64,000 nucleotides of DNA from Lysobacteraceae bacterium NML93-0793. Its GTDB lineage: Bacteria > Pseudomonadota > Gammaproteobacteria > Xanthomonadales > Xanthomonadaceae. This document shows, piece after piece, positions 47,058 through 55,129 of this stretch. The stretch is from positions 124,001-188,000 of the forward strand of contig NTJG01000004.1 of assembly GCA_002324875.1 (NCBI GenBank). Reading direction: 5' to 3'. The notes under the pieces are model-generated. The model was not told the origin of the DNA. It saw nothing but the letters and a program-made list of their open reading frames with translations, and did no database searches. Position 1 is the first letter of the stretch, and each line of letters starts with the position of its first letter. Both the position numbers and the translations under genes were made by a program.

Positions 47058-50054
47058 ATGACGTCTTCCCTGCTGCGTTCCCGCCCGCTGCCGCGCTCGC
47101 TCCTGAGCGTCGCGCTGGGCGCCTGCATCGCCTTCGCCGCGCCGACGGCGCTGGCCCAGTCCACGGCTGCGACCATCCGCGGCCAGGTCATGGTCGACTC
47201 CGCACCGGCCACCGACGCGCGCGTGACCGCGATCAACACCGCCACCGGCCTGAGCCGCAGCGTCGGCGTCAGCGCGAACGGCAACTACAACCTCGCCGGC
47301 CTGCCGCCCGGCACCTATCGCCTGCAGGTGGACGCGAACGGGCAAAGCAGTTCGCAGACCGTCACCGTGGCCGTGGGCCAGACCGCGACATTGAACCTGG
47401 GTGTCGGCGGCGTGGCCGAAAGCGCGCCGGCGGGTGAGGCGCAGGATCTCGACACGGTGCGCGTGACGGCGGAGGCGCTGGTGGAAACGCGCACGTCGGA
47501 AATCGCGACCTATGTGTCGCCCCGGCAGATCGAAGCGCTGCCGCAGAACTCGCGCAACTTCCTCGCCTTCGCCGACACCGTGCCCGGCATGGTGTTCGTC
47601 AACTCGCCCAACGGCGCGGAGGCGCAGCTGCGCAGTGGCGCGCAGGGCTCGAGTAACATCAACGTGTTCATCGATGGCGTGGGCCAGAAGAACTACGTGA
47701 CGCCCGGCGGCATCACCGGACAGGACGACAGCCGCGGCAATCCGTTCCCGCAGTCGGCGATCGGCGAGTACAAGGTCATCACTTCGAACTACAAGGCCGA
47801 GTACGACCAGATCAGCAGCGCCGCGGTGACCGCGGTGACGCGCTCGGGCACGAACGAGTTCTCCGGCAGCTTCTTCTGGGACCGCACGGCCGACGAGTGG
47901 CGCGCGTCCACGCCGCAGGAACTGGAGGCCGGCGAGAAATCCCCTGAAGTCACCGAGCAGTACGGCGCGACACTGGGTGGCCCGATCATCCGCGACGTGC
48001 TGCATTTCTTCGTGGCCTACGAGGCCAAGGATTTCGTCGTGCCGCAGTTCATCCGTCCGCCCGCGGTATTCGACGCGTCGCAGCTGCCGGCGGATCTGCA
48101 GGCCTTCTACGGCCCCACCAGCAGCCCGTTCAACCAGGACGTGTATTTCGGCAAGCTGAGCTTCCAGCCGGGCGATGCACATCTGTTCGAACTCAGCACG
48201 CGCATCCGCAAGGAAGATTCGCGCAGCGGAATCGGCGGCATCAACACTGATACCTTCGGCACGAATCTGATCAACGACGAGACGCGCGCCAACCTGCGTT
48301 ACCAGTTCTCGTCCGAGCGCTGGCTCAACGATGCGCAGATCACGTTCGAGGATGCGTCCTACAACCCCGTGCCGATTCTTGCCGGACCGGGCCAGCGGTA
48401 CACGATCGTCGACCCCAACAATCCGGCCAACCTGACGCTCGGTGTGCTCAACGTGGGCGGTGGCCCGAACTTCCAGGACAAGGGCCAGAAAGGCCTCGGC
48501 TTCCAGAACGACCTGACGTTCTTCGGGTTCGAAGGCCATACGATCAAGATGGGCGTCAAGTACAAGGAGATCGAGCTGCGCGCGTTCCAGCAGTCGCCGC
48601 CGTTCCCGCAGTACTTCTACGACGTCAACGAGAGCCTGAGCCAGCCGTACCGGATCGAGTACACCACTCCGCGCAGCGGCCGCGATCCGTTCGTGCAGTC
48701 CGACAACCAGCAGTTCGGCATCTACATCCAGGACGACTGGGAGGTCAACGACAGGCTGACCTTGAACCTCGGCCTGCGCTGGGATTACGAGAAGAGCCCG
48801 TCGTACCTCGACTACCGGGTCAATGATGACCTCGCTGCCGCTTTGCGCGGTTGGACCAACATCCAGAACACCGATTACGACGTCGAGGATTTCATCAGTT
48901 CGGGCAGCAACCGCAAGGCGTTCAAGGGGGCCTGGCAGCCGCGTATCGGGTTCTCCTACGACCTGCTGGCCGACCAGCGCCACGTGATCTTCGGCGGTGC
49001 CGGCCGCGCCTACGACCGCAACCTGTTCGACATCATGGCGCGCGAGTTCTATGGCGGTGCATTCACGACGTACCAGATCAATTTCCCGACCGCCCTGCAT
49101 CCGTGTACGGGCAGCAACTGTCTCGGCTTCGATCCGGCGCTGCTGACACCCGAAGGGCTGGCCGCCTACGCCGCCGCGAATCCGACGGCGGGCGGTGAAG
49201 TCAACCTGATCAACAACGACCTCAAGACGCCGTATTCCGACCAGTTCAGCCTTGGCATGCGCAACGTCGTCACCTTGGGCGAGCAGGACTGGAACACGTC
49301 GGTGACGCTGGCCCATATCCGCAGTCGCGATGGCATCTATTTCCGTCTCGGCAATCGCTACGAGGACGGTCGCTTCCACGAAAATCCGGGTGCGACCTAC
49401 GGTGGCGCACCGTTCGGTGAGGCGATCCCCGGCTACGGCTCGCTGATCCTCGGCGACAACGGCATCAACTACAACCTCAACTCGCTGCTGGTCTCGCTCG
49501 ACAAGCCCTATACCGAGGATTCGGGCTGGGGCCTCAATCTCGCCTACACCTACAGCGACGCCAAGGAAAACCGGCCGGATGCATCCGATGGTGAGACCTA
49601 CATCTTCGACTACCCGCGCATCGGGACGGAATACTTCATCTCCACCGGTGTTCCCCGGCATCGCGTGGTGCTGACGGGTATCTACGATCTGGGCTGGGAC
49701 GTGACCTTCAGCGGCAAGCTCACGGTGTCGACGCATCGGCCACGCAACGCGACCAACTGTAACGACGCCGCCTCCGGTGATTTCTGTTTCTACGACCCGT
49801 TCATCCCGAACGGCAGCATCGGCTTCAAGCAGTTCGACATGGCGTTGGAGAAGCGTTTCGATACCGGCACCGATCTCGGCCTCAAGGTGCGGGCGGATGT
49901 GCTCAACGCATTCAACTGGCGCAACTACAACCAGTTCGAAGGCTTCCGGGGCGATCCGGGCGATCCGCAGAATCCCCGTTTCGCCGGTCGCAACGGCAAC
50001 GAGATCCTGCTGCCGACGCGCACGTTCAAACTGTCGTTCGGCATCGACTGGTAA
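47058..50054 (+). CDS. TonB-dependent receptor with N-terminal carboxypeptidase-regulatory-like domain
   Basis: The 998-residue outer-membrane receptor has a signal peptide (MTSSLLRSRPLPRSLLSVAL, ending ALAQ). An Ig-like carboxypeptidase-regulatory domain follows (ATIRGQVMVDSAPATDARVT to TATLNLGVGG), then the TonB box/plug (LDTVRVTAEALVETRTSEIA, SRNFLAFADTVPGMVF) and a 22-strand-type barrel ending in LSFGIDW with terminal Trp. This OmpA-like/CarboxypepD_reg type is common in Xanthomonadaceae for oligosaccharide uptake. The neighbouring LacI repressor, glycosidase and ABC importer support a glycan substrate. ATG 47058 was preferred over GTG 47046. Confidence 0.93.
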   Translation: MTSSLLRSRPLPRSLLSVALGACIAFAAPTALAQSTAATIRGQVMVDSAPATDARVTAINTATGLSRSVGVSANGNYNLAGLPPGTYRLQVDANGQSSSQTVTVAVGQTATLNLGVGGVAESAPAGEAQDLDTVRVTAEALVETRTSEIATYVSPRQIEALPQNSRNFLAFADTVPGMVFVNSPNGAEAQLRSGAQGSSNINVFIDGVGQKNYVTPGGITGQDDSRGNPFPQSAIGEYKVITSNYKAEYDQISSAAVTAVTRSGTNEFSGSFFWDRTADEWRASTPQELEAGEKSPEVTEQYGATLGGPIIRDVLHFFVAYEAKDFVVPQFIRPPAVFDASQLPADLQAFYGPTSSPFNQDVYFGKLSFQPGDAHLFELSTRIRKEDSRSGIGGINTDTFGTNLINDETRANLRYQFSSERWLNDAQITFEDASYNPVPILAGPGQRYTIVDPNNPANLTLGVLNVGGGPNFQDKGQKGLGFQNDLTFFGFEGHTIKMGVKYKEIELRAFQQSPPFPQYFYDVNESLSQPYRIEYTTPRSGRDPFVQSDNQQFGIYIQDDWEVNDRLTLNLGLRWDYEKSPSYLDYRVNDDLAAALRGWTNIQNTDYDVEDFISSGSNRKAFKGAWQPRIGFSYDLLADQRHVIFGGAGRAYDRNLFDIMAREFYGGAFTTYQINFPTALHPCTGSNCLGFDPALLTPEGLAAYAAANPTAGGEVNLINNDLKTPYSDQFSLGMRNVVTLGEQDWNTSVTLAHIRSRDGIYFRLGNRYEDGRFHENPGATYGGAPFGEAIPGYGSLILGDNGINYNLNSLLVSLDKPYTEDSGWGLNLAYTYSDAKENRPDASDGETYIFDYPRIGTEYFISTGVPRHRVVLTGIYDLGWDVTFSGKLTVSTHRPRNATNCNDAASGDFCFYDPFIPNGSIGFKQFDMALEKRFDTGTDLGLKVRADVLNAFNWRNYNQFEGFRGDPGDPQNPRFAGRNGNEILLPTRTFKLSFGIDW

Positions 50055-50063
50055 CACCCGACA

Positions 50064-50095
50064 CTGCCGGCCCCCGCACGGGCGCCGGCAGTTTT
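50064..50095 (+). terminator. Intrinsic terminator after the TonB receptor
   Basis: CTGCCGGC (50064-50071) pairs with GCCGGCAG (50084-50091), extendable inward with one mismatch, and TTTT follows. It separates the receptor transcript from the GH144-like gene 85 bp downstream. Confidence 0.82.
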
Positions 50096-50120
50096 ATACT
50101 GTCCACTGAAAACGATTTCA
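50095..50120 (+). promoter_or_regulatory. Promoter -10 with LacI-type operator before the GH/ABC operon
   Basis: TATACT (50095-50100) is a good -10 box. TGAAAACGATTTCA (50107-50120), a LacI-family operator with one mismatch to symmetry, covers the expected transcription start. It lies 20 bp upstream of the GH144-like ATG. A -35 would fall inside the terminator hairpin and is not evident, so an activator-dependent or weak promoter is possible. Confidence 0.7.
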
Positions 50121-50139
50121 GCGCGAGGTTTCCGTCACG

Positions 50140-51801
50140 ATGCACTCCCGTCTGCGTGCCGCCCAGGTTCTGATCCTCACCGCGCTCGTCGCGCTTCTCA
50201 TCGCCGGTTGCGGTCGCCAGGAGCCGGCGGAGCCCGACGTGCCCGCGCCGACACCCGGGCCGATCGCGCAGGTGCCCGAGCCCGAACCCGAACCGGAAGA
50301 GCAGGGGCCGCCGGAACTGCCGCCGCTGTTCGCCGACATCGAGCGACGCACCTTCCAGTTCTTCTGGGATACGACCAACGAGGTCAACGGCCTGACGCCG
50401 GATCGCTTTCCGTCGCGTCCGTTCTCGAGCGTCGCTGCCGTCGGCTACGCGTTGACGGCCTATCCGATCGGGATCGAGCGCGGCTGGGTCAGCCGCACGC
50501 AGGCGGTGGACCGCACGCTGACCACGCTGCGCTTCTTCCGTGACGTGCGCATGGGGCCGCAGGCGACCGGCACCGGCGGGCACCAGGGCTTCTTCTACCA
50601 CTTCATCGACATGGACCGCGGCCACCGTTTCGAGCCGTGGGTGGAACTGTCGAGCGTGGACACCGGCCTGATGATGATGGGCGTGCTGTTCGCGCAGTCG
50701 TACTACGACCGCGACGATCCGCGCGAAGCCGAGATCCGCAAGCTCGCCGATCAGCTCTACCGCAACGTGCGCTGGCCGTTCCTGCAGCAGCGCAAGCCGC
50801 TGATCTCGATGGGCTGGTACCCCGAAAGCGGCTTCATCGAGCACGACTGGACCGGCTACGACGAGGCGATGCTGGTCTACATCCTCGCGCTGGGCTCGCC
50901 GACGCATCCGGTCGAACCCGAGGCCTGGGAAGTGTGGACGCGCACCTACGACCGGCTGTGGGGCGTGTTCCGCGGCCAGGAATACCTGAGTTTCGCGCCG
51001 CACTTCGGCCACCAGTACACCCACGTCTGGGTCGACTTCCGCGGCATCCGCGACGACTACATGCGCCGCCGCGGCATCGACTACTTCGAGAACAGCCGCC
51101 GCGCGACCTATGCGCAGCGCCAGTACGCGATCGACAACCCGATGGGCTGGAAGGACTACGGCGAGAACGTCTGGGGCCTGACCGCCAGCGACGGGCCGCA
51201 GCGCACCACGCAGGACTACAACGGTGAACAGCGCGAATTCCGCCATTACAGCGCACGCGGCGCGGGCCTCGACGTCGCGTTCGACGACGGCACGATCGCA
51301 CCGACCGCGGCGGTCGCCTCGATCGCGTTCGCGCCCGAGCTGGTGATTCCCGCGACCGAGGAAATGCATCGCCGCTACGGCGACTACCTGTATTCGAGCT
51401 ACGGCTTCCTGGATGCGTTCAACCCCAGCTTCACCTATGAAGATGTGCCGCTGAAGACCGGCCGCCTGATTCCGGGGCGGGGTTGGGTGGCCAGCGACTA
51501 CATCGCGATCGACCAGGGCCCGATCCTGGCGATGATCGCCAACTACCGGAACAACTTCGTCTGGGACGTGATGAAGAAGAACGAGCACATCCGTCGCGGT
51601 CTGGAGCGGGCGGGCTTCACCGGCGGCTGGCTCGCCGGCGAAGACGAGCCGCAGGATTCCGGTCCGGCGGACGTGGACGCGGCGACCGCGCGGGCGATCG
51701 GCATCGCCGAGTCGCGCGCCGCCAATCAGACCCGTGACAATGATGCGCGCGCACCGGCACCTGCGCCGGCGCGCGCGTCGGAACCGGTCCCGGTGGAGTA
51801 G
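50140..51801 (+). CDS. Glycoamylase-like (PF10091 / GH144-like) lipoprotein
   Basis: The 553-residue lipoprotein has the lipobox LIAGC with Cys24. A Pro/Glu-rich linker (residues 30-60) precedes an (alpha/alpha)6 domain: RRTFQFFWDTTNEVNGLTPD, FSSVAAVGYALTAYPIGIER, GFFYHFIDMDRGHR, ELSSVDTGLMMMGVLFAQSY, YDEAMLVYILALGSP and SYGFLDAFNPSF. These match the glycoamylase-like family that includes GH144 endo-beta-1,2-glucanases. Beta-1,2-glucan is therefore the leading substrate guess, but family members vary. The C-terminal 60 residues are disordered (Ala/Pro-rich). It is first in an operon with the ABC importer and sits just behind a LacI operator. Confidence 0.85.
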   Translation: MHSRLRAAQVLILTALVALLIAGCGRQEPAEPDVPAPTPGPIAQVPEPEPEPEEQGPPELPPLFADIERRTFQFFWDTTNEVNGLTPDRFPSRPFSSVAAVGYALTAYPIGIERGWVSRTQAVDRTLTTLRFFRDVRMGPQATGTGGHQGFFYHFIDMDRGHRFEPWVELSSVDTGLMMMGVLFAQSYYDRDDPREAEIRKLADQLYRNVRWPFLQQRKPLISMGWYPESGFIEHDWTGYDEAMLVYILALGSPTHPVEPEAWEVWTRTYDRLWGVFRGQEYLSFAPHFGHQYTHVWVDFRGIRDDYMRRRGIDYFENSRRATYAQRQYAIDNPMGWKDYGENVWGLTASDGPQRTTQDYNGEQREFRHYSARGAGLDVAFDDGTIAPTAAVASIAFAPELVIPATEEMHRRYGDYLYSSYGFLDAFNPSFTYEDVPLKTGRLIPGRGWVASDYIAIDQGPILAMIANYRNNFVWDVMKKNEHIRRGLERAGFTGGWLAGEDEPQDSGPADVDAATARAIGIAESRAANQTRDNDARAPAPAPARASEPVPVE

Positions 51802-51805
51802 GCGG

Positions 51806-53239
51806 ATGCGGCACGCACACCCCCGGCCCCGTGCCCGCCGCATGCCTGCGGGCATTGCGTACGCACTGCTGTGGATGGTGCTGGTGCTGGCCGGTTGTGC
51901 GCGCGATGAAGACGACACGGTCATCCGCTTCTGGGCGATGGGCCGCGAGGCCGAAGTGGTGGCCGAGCTGGTGCGCGAGTTCGAAAACGACAACCCGGGC
52001 ATCCGCGTCGAGATCCAGCAGATTCCGTGGACCTCGGCGCACGAGAAGCTCCTGACCGCGTTCGCGGCCGACGCGTTGCCCGACATCTGCCAGCTCGGCA
52101 ATACCTGGGTGCCGGAGTTCGCGGTGCTGGGCGCGCTGGAGCCGGTGCAGTCGCGCGTCGATGCGTCGACGGTGATCGACGAGGACGACTACTTTCCCGG
52201 CATCTGGCGCACCAATGTCGTCGACGACACGCTGCTCGGCGTGCCGTGGTACGTCGACACGCGGCTGATCTTCTATCGCCGCGACATTCTCGCCGCCGCC
52301 GGCGTCGAGACGCTGCCGACGACGTGGGCCGAATGGGAAGCGGCGATGGCCGCGGTCAAACAGCACGTCGGCCCGTCACGCTATGCGGTGATGTTGCCGC
52401 TCAACGAGTTCGAGCAGCTGCTGTCGTTCGGCCTGCAGACGGGCGATCCGCTGCTGCGCGACGACGACGGACGCGGCAACTTCACCAGCCCCGGTTTCCG
52501 CCGCGCGTTGGACTTCTACGCCAACATGTTCGAGCAGGGCTGGGCGCCGCGGATGTCGGAGACGCAGATCTCCAACGTCTGGGACGAATTCGGCCGCGGC
52601 TTCTTCTCGTTCTATGTGTCAGGCCCGTGGAACATCCGCGAGTTCCGCAACCGCATGCCGGCCGATCTGCAGGACGCGTGGGGCACCGCGCCGTTGCCCG
52701 GCCCCGACGGCCCTGGCGTGGGCATAGCGGGCGGGACGTCGCTGGTGATGTTCCGCGATTCGCCCAACAAGGACGCGAGCTGGAAGCTGATGGAGTTCCT
52801 GTCGCGTCCCGATATCCAGCAGCGCTTCCACGCGATGATCGGCAACCTGCCGCCGCGGCGCAGCACCTGGGACTTCCCGCAGTTGCGCGAGGACCCGTAT
52901 GCGCAGGCGTTCCGCGATCAGCTCGAACGCGTGCAGCCGACGCCGCAGGTGCTGGAGTGGGAACGCATCGTGCAGGAGATGCGCCTGATGAGCGAGCGCG
53001 TGGTCCGCGGCGGCGTGCCTCAGGACCAGGCGCTCCGTGAGCTCGACGCACGCGTCGACACGCTGCTCGAAAAGCGGCGTTGGGTGCGTGAGCAGGAAGG
53101 CGCGGGCGTTTCCGTAGGAGCGCGCTCGCGCGCGGACGGCTCTGCCGTCGAAGCGCTGTCCCGTACGGACGGTTCGATCAACAGCGCGACAGCGCGCGCG
53201 AGTGCGCGTCTGCATGTGGGAGCTGCCCATGCGCACTAG
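51806..53239 (+). CDS. ABC sugar transporter substrate-binding lipoprotein
   Basis: The 477-residue extracellular solute-binding protein (family 1) has lipobox LAGC with Cys31. Mature features are VIRFWAMGREAEVVAELVRE, FENDNPGIRVEIQQIPWTSA, LPDICQLGNTWVPEFAVLGA, GVPWYVDTRLIFYRRDILAA and GTSLVMFRDSPNKDASWKLM, typical of maltose/oligosaccharide binders. GGAG precedes ATG 51806. From about residue 437 the sequence (VGARSRADGSAVEALSRTDG, and on to HVGAAHAH) is encoded by REP-type DNA and does not belong to the fold. The stop overlaps the permease start by 11 bp. Confidence 0.9.
   Translation: MRHAHPRPRARRMPAGIAYALLWMVLVLAGCARDEDDTVIRFWAMGREAEVVAELVREFENDNPGIRVEIQQIPWTSAHEKLLTAFAADALPDICQLGNTWVPEFAVLGALEPVQSRVDASTVIDEDDYFPGIWRTNVVDDTLLGVPWYVDTRLIFYRRDILAAAGVETLPTTWAEWEAAMAAVKQHVGPSRYAVMLPLNEFEQLLSFGLQTGDPLLRDDDGRGNFTSPGFRRALDFYANMFEQGWAPRMSETQISNVWDEFGRGFFSFYVSGPWNIREFRNRMPADLQDAWGTAPLPGPDGPGVGIAGGTSLVMFRDSPNKDASWKLMEFLSRPDIQQRFHAMIGNLPPRRSTWDFPQLREDPYAQAFRDQLERVQPTPQVLEWERIVQEMRLMSERVVRGGVPQDQALRELDARVDTLLEKRRWVREQEGAGVSVGARSRADGSAVEALSRTDGSINSATARASARLHVGAAHAH
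53114..53217. repeat. REP-type element inside the 3' end of the binding-protein gene
   Basis: GTAGGAGCGCGCTCGCGCGC at 53114-53133 is the same family as the copies at 17894 and 55024. A degenerate opposing copy (GCGCGCGCGAGTGCGCGTCT) lies about 53190-53212. The element is translated in frame as the tail of the substrate-binding protein. Confidence 0.75.
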
Positions 53240-54107
53240 CACCGCCGGCTGGATCTTCGCCGGCCCTGCGCTGATCGTGCTGGGCGTGTTCTTCGCGATC
53301 CCGGTCGCGTCGGCGCTGTTGCTGAGCCTCACGGATTTCGATCTCTACGCACTGGCCGACATGTCGAATCTGCGCTTCGTCGCGCTCGGCAATTACATCG
53401 ACCTGCTGCAGACACCGCTGTTCTGGAAGTCGCTCGGCAACACCGCGTACTTCGTCGTCGTCGGTGTGCCGCTGTCGATCGCGGTGTCACTGGGCGCAGC
53501 GCTGCTGCTCAACGCGAAGGTGGCGCGCTTCAAGGGCCTGTTCCGCACCGCGCTGTTCGCGCCGGTGGTGACGACGCTGGTCGCGGTCGCGGTCATCTGG
53601 CGCTACCTGTTCCACACGAGCTACGGCCTGGTGAACTGGGCGCTGGACCACATCGGCATTGCGCCGGTCGACTGGCTGGGCGATCCGGCCTGGGCCATGC
53701 CGACGATCATCCTGTTCGCGGTGTGGAAGAACTTCGGCTACAACATGGTGATCTTCATCGCGGGTCTCGCCGCGATTCCCGAAGATCTCTACGAAGCCGC
53801 GCGTATCGACGGCGCTTCGCGCTGGCAGCAGTTCGTGCACGTCACGCTGCCGATGCTCGGGCCGGTGCTGCTGGTGGTTGCGGTGATCACGGTCTCGGGT
53901 TACTTCCAGCTCTTCGCCGAGCCCTATGTCATGACCCGCGGTGATCCGCTGCAGAGCACGGTCAGCGTGCTGTACTTCATGTACGAGGAAGGCTTCATGT
54001 GGTGGAACCTCGGCCGCGCGTCGGCGGTGGCCTTCCTGCTGTTCCTGATCATCCTCGGCGTGACCACGCTGCTGCTGCGCGCCGGCCGGCGCCGGGAGAT
54101 GGTATGA
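53229..54107 (+). CDS. ABC sugar transporter permease (MalF/UgpA-type)
   Basis: The 292-residue permease has six transmembrane helices, starting AGWIFAGPALIVLGVFFAIP. The EAA loop that docks the ATPase is EAARIDGASRWQQFVHVTLP. GGGAG of the upstream REP-derived DNA acts as Shine-Dalgarno before ATG 53229, and the start lies inside the last codons of the binding-protein gene. It pairs with the MalG-type permease that follows by ATGA overlap. Confidence 0.93.
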   Translation: MRTSTAGWIFAGPALIVLGVFFAIPVASALLLSLTDFDLYALADMSNLRFVALGNYIDLLQTPLFWKSLGNTAYFVVVGVPLSIAVSLGAALLLNAKVARFKGLFRTALFAPVVTTLVAVAVIWRYLFHTSYGLVNWALDHIGIAPVDWLGDPAWAMPTIILFAVWKNFGYNMVIFIAGLAAIPEDLYEAARIDGASRWQQFVHVTLPMLGPVLLVVAVITVSGYFQLFAEPYVMTRGDPLQSTVSVLYFMYEEGFMWWNLGRASAVAFLLFLIILGVTTLLLRAGRRREMV

Positions 54108-54958
54108 GCCGCGCGCCATCACCGATGCACGAAGTGGGCGCGTCGCGCGGGTCGACGTGGGCGGTCAATGGCGCGCTGGTCGCCTTGGCGATCGTCGCCC
54201 TGGCACCGCTGGCGTGGATGCTGTCGGTGTCCTTCATGCCGACCGGCGAGGCGAGCGGCTTTCCGCCGCCGCTGCTGCCATCGGCGTTGACGTTCGACAA
54301 CTACCAGCAACTGTTCGCACGCGCCGGCATGGGCCGGTACTTCGTCAACAGCCTGGTGATCTCGGGCGCGATCACGCTGGGCGCGCTGCTGGTCAACACC
54401 ATGGCCGGCTATGCCTTCGCCAAGCTGCGCTTCCGCGGCCGCGAACGGCTGTTCCAGATCCTGCTGGGCGCACTGGTGATTCCGGCCCAAGTCGCCATGC
54501 TGCCGCTGTTTCTGATGATGAAGGGCATGGGCCTGGTCAACAGCTTCGGCGCGGTGATCATCCCGGCGCTGGCGACGGTGTTCGGCATCTTCCTCGTGCG
54601 CCAGTACGCGCGCTCGATTCCCGACGAGCTGCTGGAAGCCGCGCGCATCGACGGCGCCGGCGAGCTGCGGATCTTCTTCCAGATCGTGTTGCCGATGCTC
54701 AAGCCGGTATTGGTGACCTTGACCATCTTCACCTTCATGGCCGCATGGAACGACTTCATGTGGCCGCTGATCGTGCTGACCGACCAGAGCAACTACACCC
54801 TGCCGGTGGCGATCGCCGCGTTGTCGCGCGAGCACATCCAGGACGTCGAGATGATGATGGCCAGCGCCGTGGTCACGGTGATCCCGGTGCTGGCGCTGTT
54901 CATTGCGCTGCAGCGCTACTACATCCAGGGGCTGCTGCTGGGCAGCGTCAAGGGATGA
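54104..54958 (+). CDS. ABC sugar transporter permease (MalG/UgpE-type)
   Basis: The 284-residue permease has six helices: ALVALAIVALAPLAWMLSVS, NSLVISGAITLGALLVNTMA, and later LPMLKPVLVTLTIFTFMAAW. The EAA motif is EAARIDGAGELRIFFQIVLP. Its start overlaps the upstream permease stop. No ATP-binding subunit is encoded next to it; many carbohydrate importers of this class share a MsmK/UgpC-type ATPase from another locus. Confidence 0.93.
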   Translation: MSRAPSPMHEVGASRGSTWAVNGALVALAIVALAPLAWMLSVSFMPTGEASGFPPPLLPSALTFDNYQQLFARAGMGRYFVNSLVISGAITLGALLVNTMAGYAFAKLRFRGRERLFQILLGALVIPAQVAMLPLFLMMKGMGLVNSFGAVIIPALATVFGIFLVRQYARSIPDELLEAARIDGAGELRIFFQIVLPMLKPVLVTLTIFTFMAAWNDFMWPLIVLTDQSNYTLPVAIAALSREHIQDVEMMMASAVVTVIPVLALFIALQRYYIQGLLLGSVKG

Positions 54959-55023
54959 GGGCGCGCGCGTGCGCCTGCAAAGCGCGCGGGCGTCAACGCC
55001 ATGGCGTGCAGCGCCCATCCGAA

Positions 55024-55093
55024 TGCAGGAGCGCGCTCGCGCGCGATGTGGCGTTCCCTGAGTGGCCCCATCGCGCGCGAGCGCGCTCCTGCA
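55024..55093. repeat. Perfect inverted REP pair (BIME-like)
   Basis: TGCAGGAGCGCGCTCGCGCG (start of the 24-bp arm 55024-55047) has its exact reverse complement at 55070-55093, separated by 22 bp. The pair lies between the permease and the 1086-residue lipoprotein gene. It would form a very stable mRNA hairpin that could lower expression of the last gene relative to the permeases. Confidence 0.85.
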
Positions 55094-55129
55094 AGAACCC
55101 AGAATCGAACCAAGGAGCCAACGCCCCGC

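Noticed and set aside
46545-50057. A 1170-codon open frame antisense to the TonB receptor
   Set aside because: It mirrors the receptor gene exactly, has His/Val/Arg/Asp-rich composition typical of antisense frames in high-GC DNA, and shows no domain.
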